A stretch of DNA of 64,000 nucleotides. It comes from Oceanispirochaeta crateris. Lineage in GTDB: Bacteria; Spirochaetota; Spirochaetia; DSM-2461. How positions within the stretch are numbered: the first letter of the stretch is position 1; each line of letters opens with the position of its first letter. Of the stretch, positions 1-6,864 are shown piece after piece. The notes under the pieces are model-generated. The model was given only the letters and a program-made list of their open reading frames with translations, made no database searches and was not told where the DNA came from. The position numbers and the translations under genes are program-made. Where the stretch lies: NCBI RefSeq assembly GCF_008329965.1, contig NZ_CP036150.1, forward strand, positions 806,001 through 870,000, given 5' to 3'.

Positions 1-1367
1 CTTTCCAGGATCAGAACCACATAATCATTGCGTCCAATTATGGTGTCGCCTGTTGGAATAATATCCTGTCCTTCATGAGAGAGAAAAATAACAAGAGATT
101 TTTCAGGAAGTTTTAATTCACTGATTTTTTTACCGGCAATGGGAGAGTTTTCTTCTATCTGAAACTCTACAACCTCTAGTTTACCCCCCGACAGGGCATG
201 GACATTTTTGATATTCCCCTTTCGTATGACCTTTAGGATGGAGTTGACGACTGTGTCATTTAGACAAACCGTGACATCTACATTTAAATTGTGAGCCATG
301 TTGCGGTAACTGTTTCTTATAACAAGAGCCATGGCCTTGTCCACACCAAGTGTTTTGGCATAAATCCCTGTAATTATATTGAGTTCCTGATTATTGGTGG
401 CAGTTATAATGAGGTCTGTTCCAGCTAAAAATTCTTCTTCATTAAAGCTGTCATCTGTTACATCCGCATGTGTCACAAGGACTTGAGGAAATCGTTCCGC
501 CAATTCTTTGCAGCGATCGTAGTCTTTTTCGATAATCTGGAGAGACCGTTTGTGTTTTCTATTGAATAAACGACCAATCTTGGATTTGCCCACACGTGAA
601 AAGTTGTTGTGATCCTGATTCAGGAGTTCTTCCACAACATAGGCGCTGATATGCCCCCCTCCAATCAAAGTTATCTGGTTTAATTCAGATTTTTTAAGGT
701 CTTCAAGCTTAAAAATCAGTTCAAAACCCTTTTCAGAAGAGATAATATACAGCTGATCGCCTTCCTGGATAATTGTTTCACCCGATGGAATTATATAATG
801 TTCATCCCTGAGGATGGCGGCTATCAAAAAGGCAAAGTCCATATTTTGTCGTACCGATTTTAGGCTTTGACCGACAAAGGCAGATTCTTTACGTATGTTC
901 AGGTTCCGCATCTGAAGACTTGTGTTTTCAAAAAGCATGATATCACTGCGTGCCCCATGACTGATGGCATAGCTGATGATTCGTGCGGCTTCAATCTCCG
1001 GATTAATCACATAATCGATTCCCAAAAAGGAGTTTGAAATCATTTTGGTACGTGAGTAATCCAGGTTTCTGACCCGAGCAATTGTCTTTACTTTGTCATA
1101 TTCGGCAGATACCAGACCGCAGGCAATGAGGTTTGTTTCATCACTATCGGTCACGCTAACAAAAATATCAGCCTTTTGAATACCTGCCTTAGTCAGCCCT
1201 TCCAGACTATTTCCTTCATCATTGATGATAAGGCAGTCCAGTCTGTTGGCCGCATCTCTGGCTTTTTCAGAGTCTCTCTCTATGAGAGCCACATCCTTTT
1301 TTTCCAGTACCAATTGCCTGGCCAGCTGTGTTCCCACGCGTCCGGCACCTAATATTACTATATACAT
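1..1367 (-). CDS. trkA: Trk potassium uptake regulatory subunit TrkA (C-terminus cut by window edge)
   Basis: Peripheral NAD(H)-binding subunit that gates a Trk/Ktr-type K+ channel at the inner membrane. Reading the minus strand from the ATG at 1367 gives MYIVILGAGRVGTQLARQL, a Rossmann GxGxxG motif opening the first RCK module. A second Rossmann-like stretch (ITLIGGGHIS) lies near 640-680, and a TrkA_C segment with IIPTGDTIIGRNDYVV lies near the left edge. About 455 codons are visible, close to the usual length of two-RCK TrkA, so only a few residues should be missing. The membrane subunit TrkH/KtrB is not in the window. A promoter sits immediately upstream, with its -10 box only 10 nt from the ATG. 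Identity is very secure. Confidence 0.95.
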   Translation of the reverse strand, partial: MYIVILGAGRVGTQLARQLVLEKKDVALIERDSEKARDAANRLDCLIINDEGNSLEGLTKAGIQKADIFVSVTDSDETNLIACGLVSAEYDKVKTIARVRNLDYSRTKMISNSFLGIDYVINPEIEAARIISYAISHGARSDIMLFENTSLQMRNLNIRKESAFVGQSLKSVRQNMDFAFLIAAILRDEHYIIPSGETIIQEGDQLYIISSEKGFELIFKLEDLKKSELNQITLIGGGHISAYVVEELLNQDHNNFSRVGKSKIGRLFNRKHKRSLQIIEKDYDRCKELAERFPQVLVTHADVTDDSFNEEEFLAGTDLIITATNNQELNIITGIYAKTLGVDKAMALVIRNSYRNMAHNLNVDVTVCLNDTVVNSILKVIRKGNIKNVHALSGGKLEVVEFQIEENSPIAGKKISELKLPEKSLVIFLSHEGQDIIPTGDTIIGRNDYVVLILE

Positions 1368-1377
1368 AACTTCCAAG

Positions 1378-1407
1378 AGAATACTCGCATTTTTCTCTTC
1401 TTGTCAA
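1378..1407 (-). promoter_or_regulatory. Sigma-70-type promoter of trkA
   Basis: On the minus strand TTGACA (1407-1402), an 18-nt spacer and TATTCT (1383-1378) match the -35/-10 consensus. The predicted transcription start is about 4 nt before the trkA ATG, which leaves no room for a normal ribosome-binding site. Confidence 0.55.
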
Positions 1408-1522
1408 TTTGTAGGGTCTTTTAAAAGGGCTTAATAGTGGTATTGATGTTTACAAATGGTCTGTGTTTTAAAAATATTCAATGTTTAAAGTCGGTTCAAA
1501 AAATCAATAAAGAGGAAAAACG

Positions 1523-1551
1523 ATTGCTTCAGATCCGGAATAAATCTATAA
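1523..1551 (+). promoter_or_regulatory. Sigma-70-type promoter of the phoH operon
   Basis: TTGCTT (1523-1528), a 17-nt spacer and a perfect TATAAT (1546-1551) lie about 30 nt before the phoH-like start. A GGGAG ribosome-binding site follows at about 1568-1572. Confidence 0.6.
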
Positions 1552-1579
1552 TTAGGAGTATTTTCCGGGAGTTTCATCC

Positions 1580-2887
1580 ATGAAAGACAAGAAGAAGACC
1601 TTCGTAATAGACACCAATGTACTGATCCATAGGCCCGATGCAATTTTGTCTTTCAAAGACAGTGATATCGTGATTCCCATCTGGGTGCTGGAAGAATTGG
1701 ATAAGTTAAAGAGCGAACATGAAGGCCGCGGCAGAAGCGCCCGTGCTGCTATTCGTTTTCTGAATGAGATCAGTCATCACGGTAATTTGCAAAATGGTGT
1801 TAAACTTGAAAATGGAGGCACCCTCAGGGTCAGCCTTGATTTTGATCGCTCCGTCGAAGAGTCTTTAACATCAGCGAAAATGGACAATAAAATCATACTT
1901 TGTGCCAAGTTTTTACAGCATAAAAATCCAGATGTCTTCTTTGTTTCCAAAGATATCAATGCCAGAATCAAGGCTACCTCCATCGGCATACATGCCGTTG
2001 ATTATGAGAAACACAAGGTCAATATACAGTATCTTTATGATGGTTACAGAGAAATCTATGGTGAAAAAAAGCTTATGGAAGACTTGGAAAACAGGGGTGA
2101 AGCAAGCCCAAAGGATATAACGGTTTACCCTAACCAGTATGTTATTCTGAAGGAAAGTGCGACTTCCAAAGCCTTTCAAATAGCCCGCTGGGATGCAAAA
2201 AAGGGTTTATTAAAGTCCATTGTACCCACTATTGAACCAGTGCTGGGGATCCGCCCTCTCAATTTACAGCAGCGGATAGCGCTGGACCTCCTAATGGATG
2301 ATGAGGTTAAACTTGTTACACTCATAGGTAAAGCCGGTACGGGTAAAACTCTGCTGTCTCTTGCTGCCGGACTTAAAATCACCATGGAAGAAAAAAACTA
2401 TACCCGTGTGCTCTTGAGCCGCCCTGTTATTCCAATGGGTAAGGACATCGGGTATTTACCTGGAGCAAAAAGTCAGAAGATGAGTCCCTGGATGCAGCCG
2501 CTTTTTGATAATCTTGAGTACATTATTGAGGTGGCGCATAAACAGAATCTCAAGAGTATTGACCAGGTAATGAATAATAAAATAATAGAAATTGAGGCTC
2601 TTACTTATATTAGGGGACGTTCACTGCCCAGGCAGTATATAATCATAGATGAGGCTCAGAACCTGAGCCCTCATGAGGTCAAAACAATCGTCAGTCGTGC
2701 CGGTGAAGGGACGAAAGTCGTCTTAACAGGTGACCCTCATCAGATTGATAATCCTTACCTGGATGCAGAATCGAATGGGCTGTCCTGTCTTGTGGAAGCC
2801 TTTCGGGACGTAAATCTGGCCGGACATATAACTTTGGGGCATTCAGAAAGAAGCCCATTAGCAGAACTGGCATCGGAGCTTTTATAA
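1580..2887 (+). CDS. PIN-PhoH ATPase (PhoH2-type)
   Basis: A 435-residue cytoplasmic protein with two modules. The N-terminal PIN nuclease domain (about residues 6-150) opens with VIDTNVLIH and keeps acidic residues typical of the Mg2+ site (VLEELDKLK). The C-terminal PhoH helicase-like ATPase has Walker A GKAGTGKT near residues 250-257 and Walker B IIIDEAQNLSP near 354-362. PhoH2 proteins of this architecture are described as RNA-unwinding and RNA-cleaving enzymes, sometimes as toxin-antitoxin components; here there is no obvious antitoxin partner upstream. It heads a run of same-strand genes, with the next start only 2 nt after its stop. The start is supported by GGGAG 8 nt upstream. The family is secure; the physiological role is not. 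Confidence 0.93.
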   Translation: MKDKKKTFVIDTNVLIHRPDAILSFKDSDIVIPIWVLEELDKLKSEHEGRGRSARAAIRFLNEISHHGNLQNGVKLENGGTLRVSLDFDRSVEESLTSAKMDNKIILCAKFLQHKNPDVFFVSKDINARIKATSIGIHAVDYEKHKVNIQYLYDGYREIYGEKKLMEDLENRGEASPKDITVYPNQYVILKESATSKAFQIARWDAKKGLLKSIVPTIEPVLGIRPLNLQQRIALDLLMDDEVKLVTLIGKAGTGKTLLSLAAGLKITMEEKNYTRVLLSRPVIPMGKDIGYLPGAKSQKMSPWMQPLFDNLEYIIEVAHKQNLKSIDQVMNNKIIEIEALTYIRGRSLPRQYIIIDEAQNLSPHEVKTIVSRAGEGTKVVLTGDPHQIDNPYLDAESNGLSCLVEAFRDVNLAGHITLGHSERSPLAELASELL

Positions 2888-2889
2888 TT

Positions 2890-3216
2890 ATGGCAGAATA
2901 TTCTAAGAAGGTTTTAACAGAGCTTAACCGCTTAAAAAAAACAGCATTTAAAGCAGCCCAGGATACAGAACTGAATGCATTGTATCGTGAATTTGAGAAG
3001 TGGAAGAAAAAGAGGATCGGTTCTGACCGAATGGAGCAGATCATCAATGGGTACAAGGGGTTTCGGAAAGAGACTCTTGAGAAGCAGTATCAAGAAGATG
3101 GTGATCCAGGAATTCCCGTAGCGGATGCTTTGATCCGGGGATTGATAAAGAAAGAAGATTTAAGCGATGAAGCTTATAAATCTATTGAGATTTTGGTTGA
3201 TCTGGTTAATATTTAA
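2890..3216 (+). CDS. Small conserved-looking hypothetical protein
   Basis: A 108-residue, highly charged protein without signal peptide or membrane segment. Its N-terminal half is predicted helical with many Lys/Glu (KKVLTELNRLKKTAFK) and its C-terminus is acidic-hydrophobic. I do not recognise a family. It starts 2 nt after the PhoH-like stop, so the two are almost certainly co-transcribed and perhaps translationally coupled. Position suggests a partner of the PIN-PhoH protein, but nothing in the sequence proves that. Confidence 0.75.
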   Translation: MAEYSKKVLTELNRLKKTAFKAAQDTELNALYREFEKWKKKRIGSDRMEQIINGYKGFRKETLEKQYQEDGDPGIPVADALIRGLIKKEDLSDEAYKSIEILVDLVNI

Positions 3217-3248
3217 GATAAGACTTTTCGATTTTGTAAGGAGAAGCT

Positions 3249-3491
3249 ATGGACGAAGTTAAATTCTGCTCATCCTGCGGTAAACTGACAAGCTCTTGTT
3301 ACACTTACTGCCCCTGGTGTGGGAAAAGTCTTGAGAGTAAAACAGACCTGTCACAGGTCTTGAGCCGTTCCATGGATAAATTGGAAAAAATTCAGCTGGC
3401 GGATCGTCTTCATGAATTGGAAAAGCTTGAAACCTGTCTTGATAATCTGGAAGAAGAATTGGAAGCTTTTTTGTCTAAAGCGTCTCATTAA
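3249..3491 (+). CDS. Small zinc-ribbon protein with coiled-coil tail
   Basis: 80 residues. The N-terminal half carries two CxxC knuckles (CSSCGK at the start and CPWCGK about 14 residues later), the layout of a zinc-ribbon. The C-terminal half is a Leu/Glu-rich helix (LEKLETCLDNLEEELEAF) likely to form a coiled coil. The start is well set by AAGGAG 6 nt before the ATG. It lies between the PhoH-PIN pair and a secreted propeller protein. A nucleic-acid- or protein-binding accessory role is a guess. Confidence 0.8.
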   Translation: MDEVKFCSSCGKLTSSCYTYCPWCGKSLESKTDLSQVLSRSMDKLEKIQLADRLHELEKLETCLDNLEEELEAFLSKASH

Positions 3492-3560
3492 TCCTTCATC
3501 TCAATGGAATATCAGAAGGTTCTATTCTTATATAAAAAATTAGCCGATAATAGGCAGGAT

Positions 3561-5828
3561 ATGCGTCAGAAAATCACTCTAATAATCTTCATGATCCTCC
3601 CAGTTTTAATTCTTCATTCTCAGAACAGAAGATTGGAGTTTTCGGAATTCGATATTAATAAACGGAACGAAATCATCCTTACAATTACAAATCCTTCTGT
3701 TTCGGGAATGACCTATAAAACCCTTGTCAAAGGAAAAGCAGAATCTCTTCAATCGGAAGCAATTACTATTTTCCCTGAAAAAAGTTTTTATTTCCCTTTA
3801 AGAAATGAGTTGATGATTTACAATCAGTTCGGTCTATTCACTTATAATGGTGAGCTGCAAACCTGGATGGAACATGATTTCATTCCCTCCTTTTCCACTG
3901 GAACTCCCATTTCGCCTCTATCTTTGAAACCCCTGGAAATGAGTCCCGACGGTCGGTATGCCGTTTTTATTAGAGAAGTTGAAGATAGCGCATCTTTAAT
4001 TTTGTATGATAGGGAAATGAATGTTTCCTTGAACATTACAAATCAATTGAAGAAAGAATATATCCATGAGATGGTCAAATGGTCACCGGATTCAAAGTAT
4101 TTTATATACAGAAGAGGACGTGAACTCTTCTATTTTTCTATTGATCAGTATCTGTCCGGTCGTATTCCCGCAGAATCCTTTAGAAATTTAGGATTTCAGG
4201 ATATTCAATCCATTCAATGGAAATCCGGTAATTATCTCTATATTTTAAGTGATAAACTGCTCTACAGGGTTCATAGTTCAGAATTCTTTACCCGCTCTTT
4301 TTACTCTGATCCATTTAGAAAAGGAGTCGTTTGGAGCCGTATCCCCGTTTCTTTTGATCCCGTATTTGATAGATATTCATTAGACCGAGACGGAAAAAGG
4401 CTGTTTCTTATAAAAAATGGTTTGGAGGGTATGGTTATTCCCCTTGTGGATCATCAGGAAACATCCGGTTTTCTCCAGCAAGAACCGATGCTCTTCACAA
4501 AGGGCTACACACGGATTGTAAACCAAAAATGGCTCAGTAATGGAACGCTTCTTCTTTTTCTCAGGAATAATAAGGAAAATCGAGGTCGGATTTTATTCTG
4601 TAAAGCTGGAGATACTGGATTCAGTGAACTCGAGTCAGGTGAAATTACAGGTTTGTCAGCCAACGAGAGAGGGAATCAATTTGCTATTTTCAAGGATGAA
4701 TCTGTCGATCTATACAGTGGATTGACCATGGCAAAACTCCAAACTTTTCCTCTGAAAAACAGCCTTTCTTTTTTCTGGGGACGGGATTTTTATTACAGTA
4801 CTGGAATGAATTCAATCACAAGTATCAGTAAATCCTCTGGAGAACCTCAGATCATAGGTCTCAGCCAGTTAGAAAGGACAGGTTTTGATCTGTCAGGAGA
4901 TCTTTATGGACTTTCTGATGAACAGTGGTATAAATATAATGAATCAAAGAACTGGATACCTCAGGATTCTGCCGTTGAACTTCGTCCAAGCAGACAGAGT
5001 ACGGCCAAATACCGTATATACCTGGAAGACATAAGGGGCGGTTGGTATAGCTCCTCCCTGAAAATCAGGAATATGGAAGGGTATTCAACACTGGATTTTT
5101 TGCCTGTGTATCAAAAACAAGATCTCCAGAACCTTCCGGTTCAGCAAGAGAAACCTACTCGGGGCAATCCCTGGTTTTTTGATCATGGTCTCTCGGTTGA
5201 AAGTAATGAAATTACCCTCGTTTTAAATGCTGTTGATTCTTCTGAGGGTGTTCTGGAAATTCTGAATATACTTGAAAAATACGGTGTAGAGGCGACGATT
5301 TTCATCAATGGTGATTTTATACATGCCAATCCTGTCGAAACCAGGTTGATCGCTGATTCAGGTCATACCGTGGGTTCTCTGTTTTATACATGGTTTGATA
5401 TGTCTGATTCGTCTTACAATATAGATCAGGAGTTTCTGAAAAAGGGGATGGCACGGAATGAGGATGATTACTTTATTGCCACAGGCAAAGAGTTATCTCT
5501 CCTCTGGCACACTCCTCATTATTTTATAAATTCGGAAATTCTGGATGCTTCTGAATCGTTGCAGTATATATATATTGGAACTGACCTGCCCATAAATGAC
5601 AAAGATGGCAGATGGGATAGGGAACATACTTATGTTTCTGAAGCTGTGAATCAGGCCGAGGCTCTCCTATCACAAGTGCATCCCGGTGCAATTATTCCCT
5701 TTACTTTGGGGAAAAATCCAGGGCAGGAGGAGTCTCTTGTTATGTTGCTCCCCATGGTCATTGAGGAGCTAATACGGCAGGGGTACGAATTTGTTGATCT
5801 GTCGGAGATGATTAAAAGTAGCCGCTGA
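3561..5828 (+). CDS. Secreted beta-propeller protein with a degenerate NodB polysaccharide-deacetylase domain
   Basis: About 755 residues from the ATG at 3561, which begins a clear signal peptide (MRQKITLIIFMILPVLILHS) after AGGCAGG. An in-frame ATG at 3504 would place 19 polar residues before it and is less likely. Residues about 60-500 hold repeated TolB/WD-like strands (for example LEMSPDGRYAVFIRE and VKWSPDSKYFIYRRG), suggesting a beta-propeller. Residues about 545-755 resemble a NodB deacetylase (ILEKYGVEATIFINGDF is typical), but the catalytic Asp-Asp motif reads LNAVDSS and the metal-binding HxxxH region reads GHTVGSLFYTWF, so two ligands are lost. It may bind glycan rather than deacetylate it. 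It is last in the phoH run. Confidence 0.78.
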   Translation: MRQKITLIIFMILPVLILHSQNRRLEFSEFDINKRNEIILTITNPSVSGMTYKTLVKGKAESLQSEAITIFPEKSFYFPLRNELMIYNQFGLFTYNGELQTWMEHDFIPSFSTGTPISPLSLKPLEMSPDGRYAVFIREVEDSASLILYDREMNVSLNITNQLKKEYIHEMVKWSPDSKYFIYRRGRELFYFSIDQYLSGRIPAESFRNLGFQDIQSIQWKSGNYLYILSDKLLYRVHSSEFFTRSFYSDPFRKGVVWSRIPVSFDPVFDRYSLDRDGKRLFLIKNGLEGMVIPLVDHQETSGFLQQEPMLFTKGYTRIVNQKWLSNGTLLLFLRNNKENRGRILFCKAGDTGFSELESGEITGLSANERGNQFAIFKDESVDLYSGLTMAKLQTFPLKNSLSFFWGRDFYYSTGMNSITSISKSSGEPQIIGLSQLERTGFDLSGDLYGLSDEQWYKYNESKNWIPQDSAVELRPSRQSTAKYRIYLEDIRGGWYSSSLKIRNMEGYSTLDFLPVYQKQDLQNLPVQQEKPTRGNPWFFDHGLSVESNEITLVLNAVDSSEGVLEILNILEKYGVEATIFINGDFIHANPVETRLIADSGHTVGSLFYTWFDMSDSSYNIDQEFLKKGMARNEDDYFIATGKELSLLWHTPHYFINSEILDASESLQYIYIGTDLPINDKDGRWDREHTYVSEAVNQAEALLSQVHPGAIIPFTLGKNPGQEESLVMLLPMVIEELIRQGYEFVDLSEMIKSSR

Positions 5829-5961
5829 GACTTGCTTAGCAAAGAGAATTGTTTAAAACAGATCCGTCTTTGCAGAATGATGAATTAGAGACTTGATTTT
5901 AATGATGAGGAATTATAGGTTTTGATCCATAGAAAAAATCGTTATTAATCAAACTTTTAGT

Positions 5962-5988
5962 TAAGAAATATTCGGAATCTTCCGAAAA
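5962..5988 (+). promoter_or_regulatory. Sigma-28 (FliA)-like promoter of the fliS-polA operon
   Basis: TAAG (5962-5965), 15 nt, TCCGAAAA (5981-5988) matches the flagellar sigma-28 consensus TAAA-N15-GCCGATAA at 3 of 4 and 6 of 8 positions. A 7-bp inverted repeat, TTCGGAA-TC-TTCCGAA (5971-5986), overlaps the spacer and -10 and could be an operator. The fliS ribosome-binding site GGGGAGG follows at 6004-6010. Confidence 0.5.
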
Positions 5989-6020
5989 TATACTGAAGAA
6001 TCAGGGGAGGCCTTTCTTAC

Positions 6021-6437
6021 ATGAATAGAAATCCGTTAAATGCCTATCATCAGACGAAAGTCAAGACAGCCAGCCAGGGTCGTTTAATTGTTATGCTCTA
6101 TGAAGAAGCGGTAAAGCAGTTGGATATTGCTTCAGATGAAATTAAGAGGCCCGATAAGAAACTGGATAAAATTCACAATTCCATTGTGAAAACTCAAGAT
6201 ATCATAACAGAATTGATGGCATCACTTGATTTTGAAAAAGGTGGAGACATCGCTCAGAATCTATATAATTTGTATATGTTCTTTAATCAGCAGCTTCTTC
6301 AGGCCAATATCGACAAGACACCTGAATCTCTGGTTGAAATCAGAAGAATGATGTCTGAGCTTCGAGACGCCTGGGCATCCATTGAAGGTCAGGGCGTTTC
6401 TGGCTCCTCTCCCATGGGTGTTAATATAGCCGGATAG
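6021..6437 (+). CDS. fliS: Flagellar export chaperone FliS
   Basis: 138 residues, usual FliS length. FliS binds the C-terminus of flagellin in the cytoplasm and delivers it to the flagellar type III export gate. The N-terminal NAYHQTKVKTASQGRLIVMLYE stretch (the Y, Q, LI and LYE positions) and the helical GGDIAQNLYNLYMFF segment are typical. The ribosome-binding site GGGGAGG lies 10 nt before the ATG. It is the first gene of a run that continues into polA, and a sigma-28-like promoter precedes it. Flagellin genes are not in this window. Confidence 0.96.
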   Translation: MNRNPLNAYHQTKVKTASQGRLIVMLYEEAVKQLDIASDEIKRPDKKLDKIHNSIVKTQDIITELMASLDFEKGGDIAQNLYNLYMFFNQQLLQANIDKTPESLVEIRRMMSELRDAWASIEGQGVSGSSPMGVNIAG

Positions 6438-6450
6438 GAGATGTTATCCG

Positions 6451-6864
6451 GTGGCAAATGAGGTCTTATGGTTCTCCAAACTAATCAGAACACTTTGTTC
6501 TGATTATTCTGTTTATAATTCTATCATCGAACAAATGATACTCTTGTCCGCAAATCCTTTGAAGTCCCAGCTCAATTCGGTCATGGTGGAAGAACAAAGG
6601 ATTTCCAGAAAAATCATACGTCAGGAAAGGATCATACAGAAATGGCTGAAAGAAGCCTCTGTGCTGGCAGAAAAGGCCGCTCCGGAATTATCAGACCTTG
6701 CCAGCATGAGAAGAAAGTCTGCGGCTCTCAGGATCAAGGGGAGCGAGTCTCTGAGGTCTGGTATGGCCGTCCTTGCAAAGGAAAGACAGAATAGCAAAGG
6801 TCATATAAGATTCAAATCTAACAATAAGGAAACAGCCCCGAGGCTGATCGATATCAAACTATGA
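6451..6864 (+). CDS. Coiled-coil protein downstream of fliS, possible flagellar chaperone (FlgN/FliT-like)
   Basis: 137 residues, starting at GTG 6451 (AGGAG 10 nt upstream; the ATG at 6441 would give only six codons). It is nearly all helix, with a long amphipathic segment around residues 40-75 (MVEEQRISRKIIRQERIIQK) and a basic tail. FliT or FlgN commonly follow fliS and have similar size and helicity, so a secretion chaperone is a reasonable guess from position; the sequence match is too weak to assign either name. Its stop overlaps the polA start by 4 nt (ATGA). Confidence 0.6.
   Translation: MANEVLWFSKLIRTLCSDYSVYNSIIEQMILLSANPLKSQLNSVMVEEQRISRKIIRQERIIQKWLKEASVLAEKAAPELSDLASMRRKSAALRIKGSESLRSGMAVLAKERQNSKGHIRFKSNNKETAPRLIDIKL

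Noticed and set aside
1580-2887. PIN-PhoH as a toxin-antitoxin pair
   Set aside because: The required small antitoxin gene normally sits upstream; here only the promoter region is upstream.
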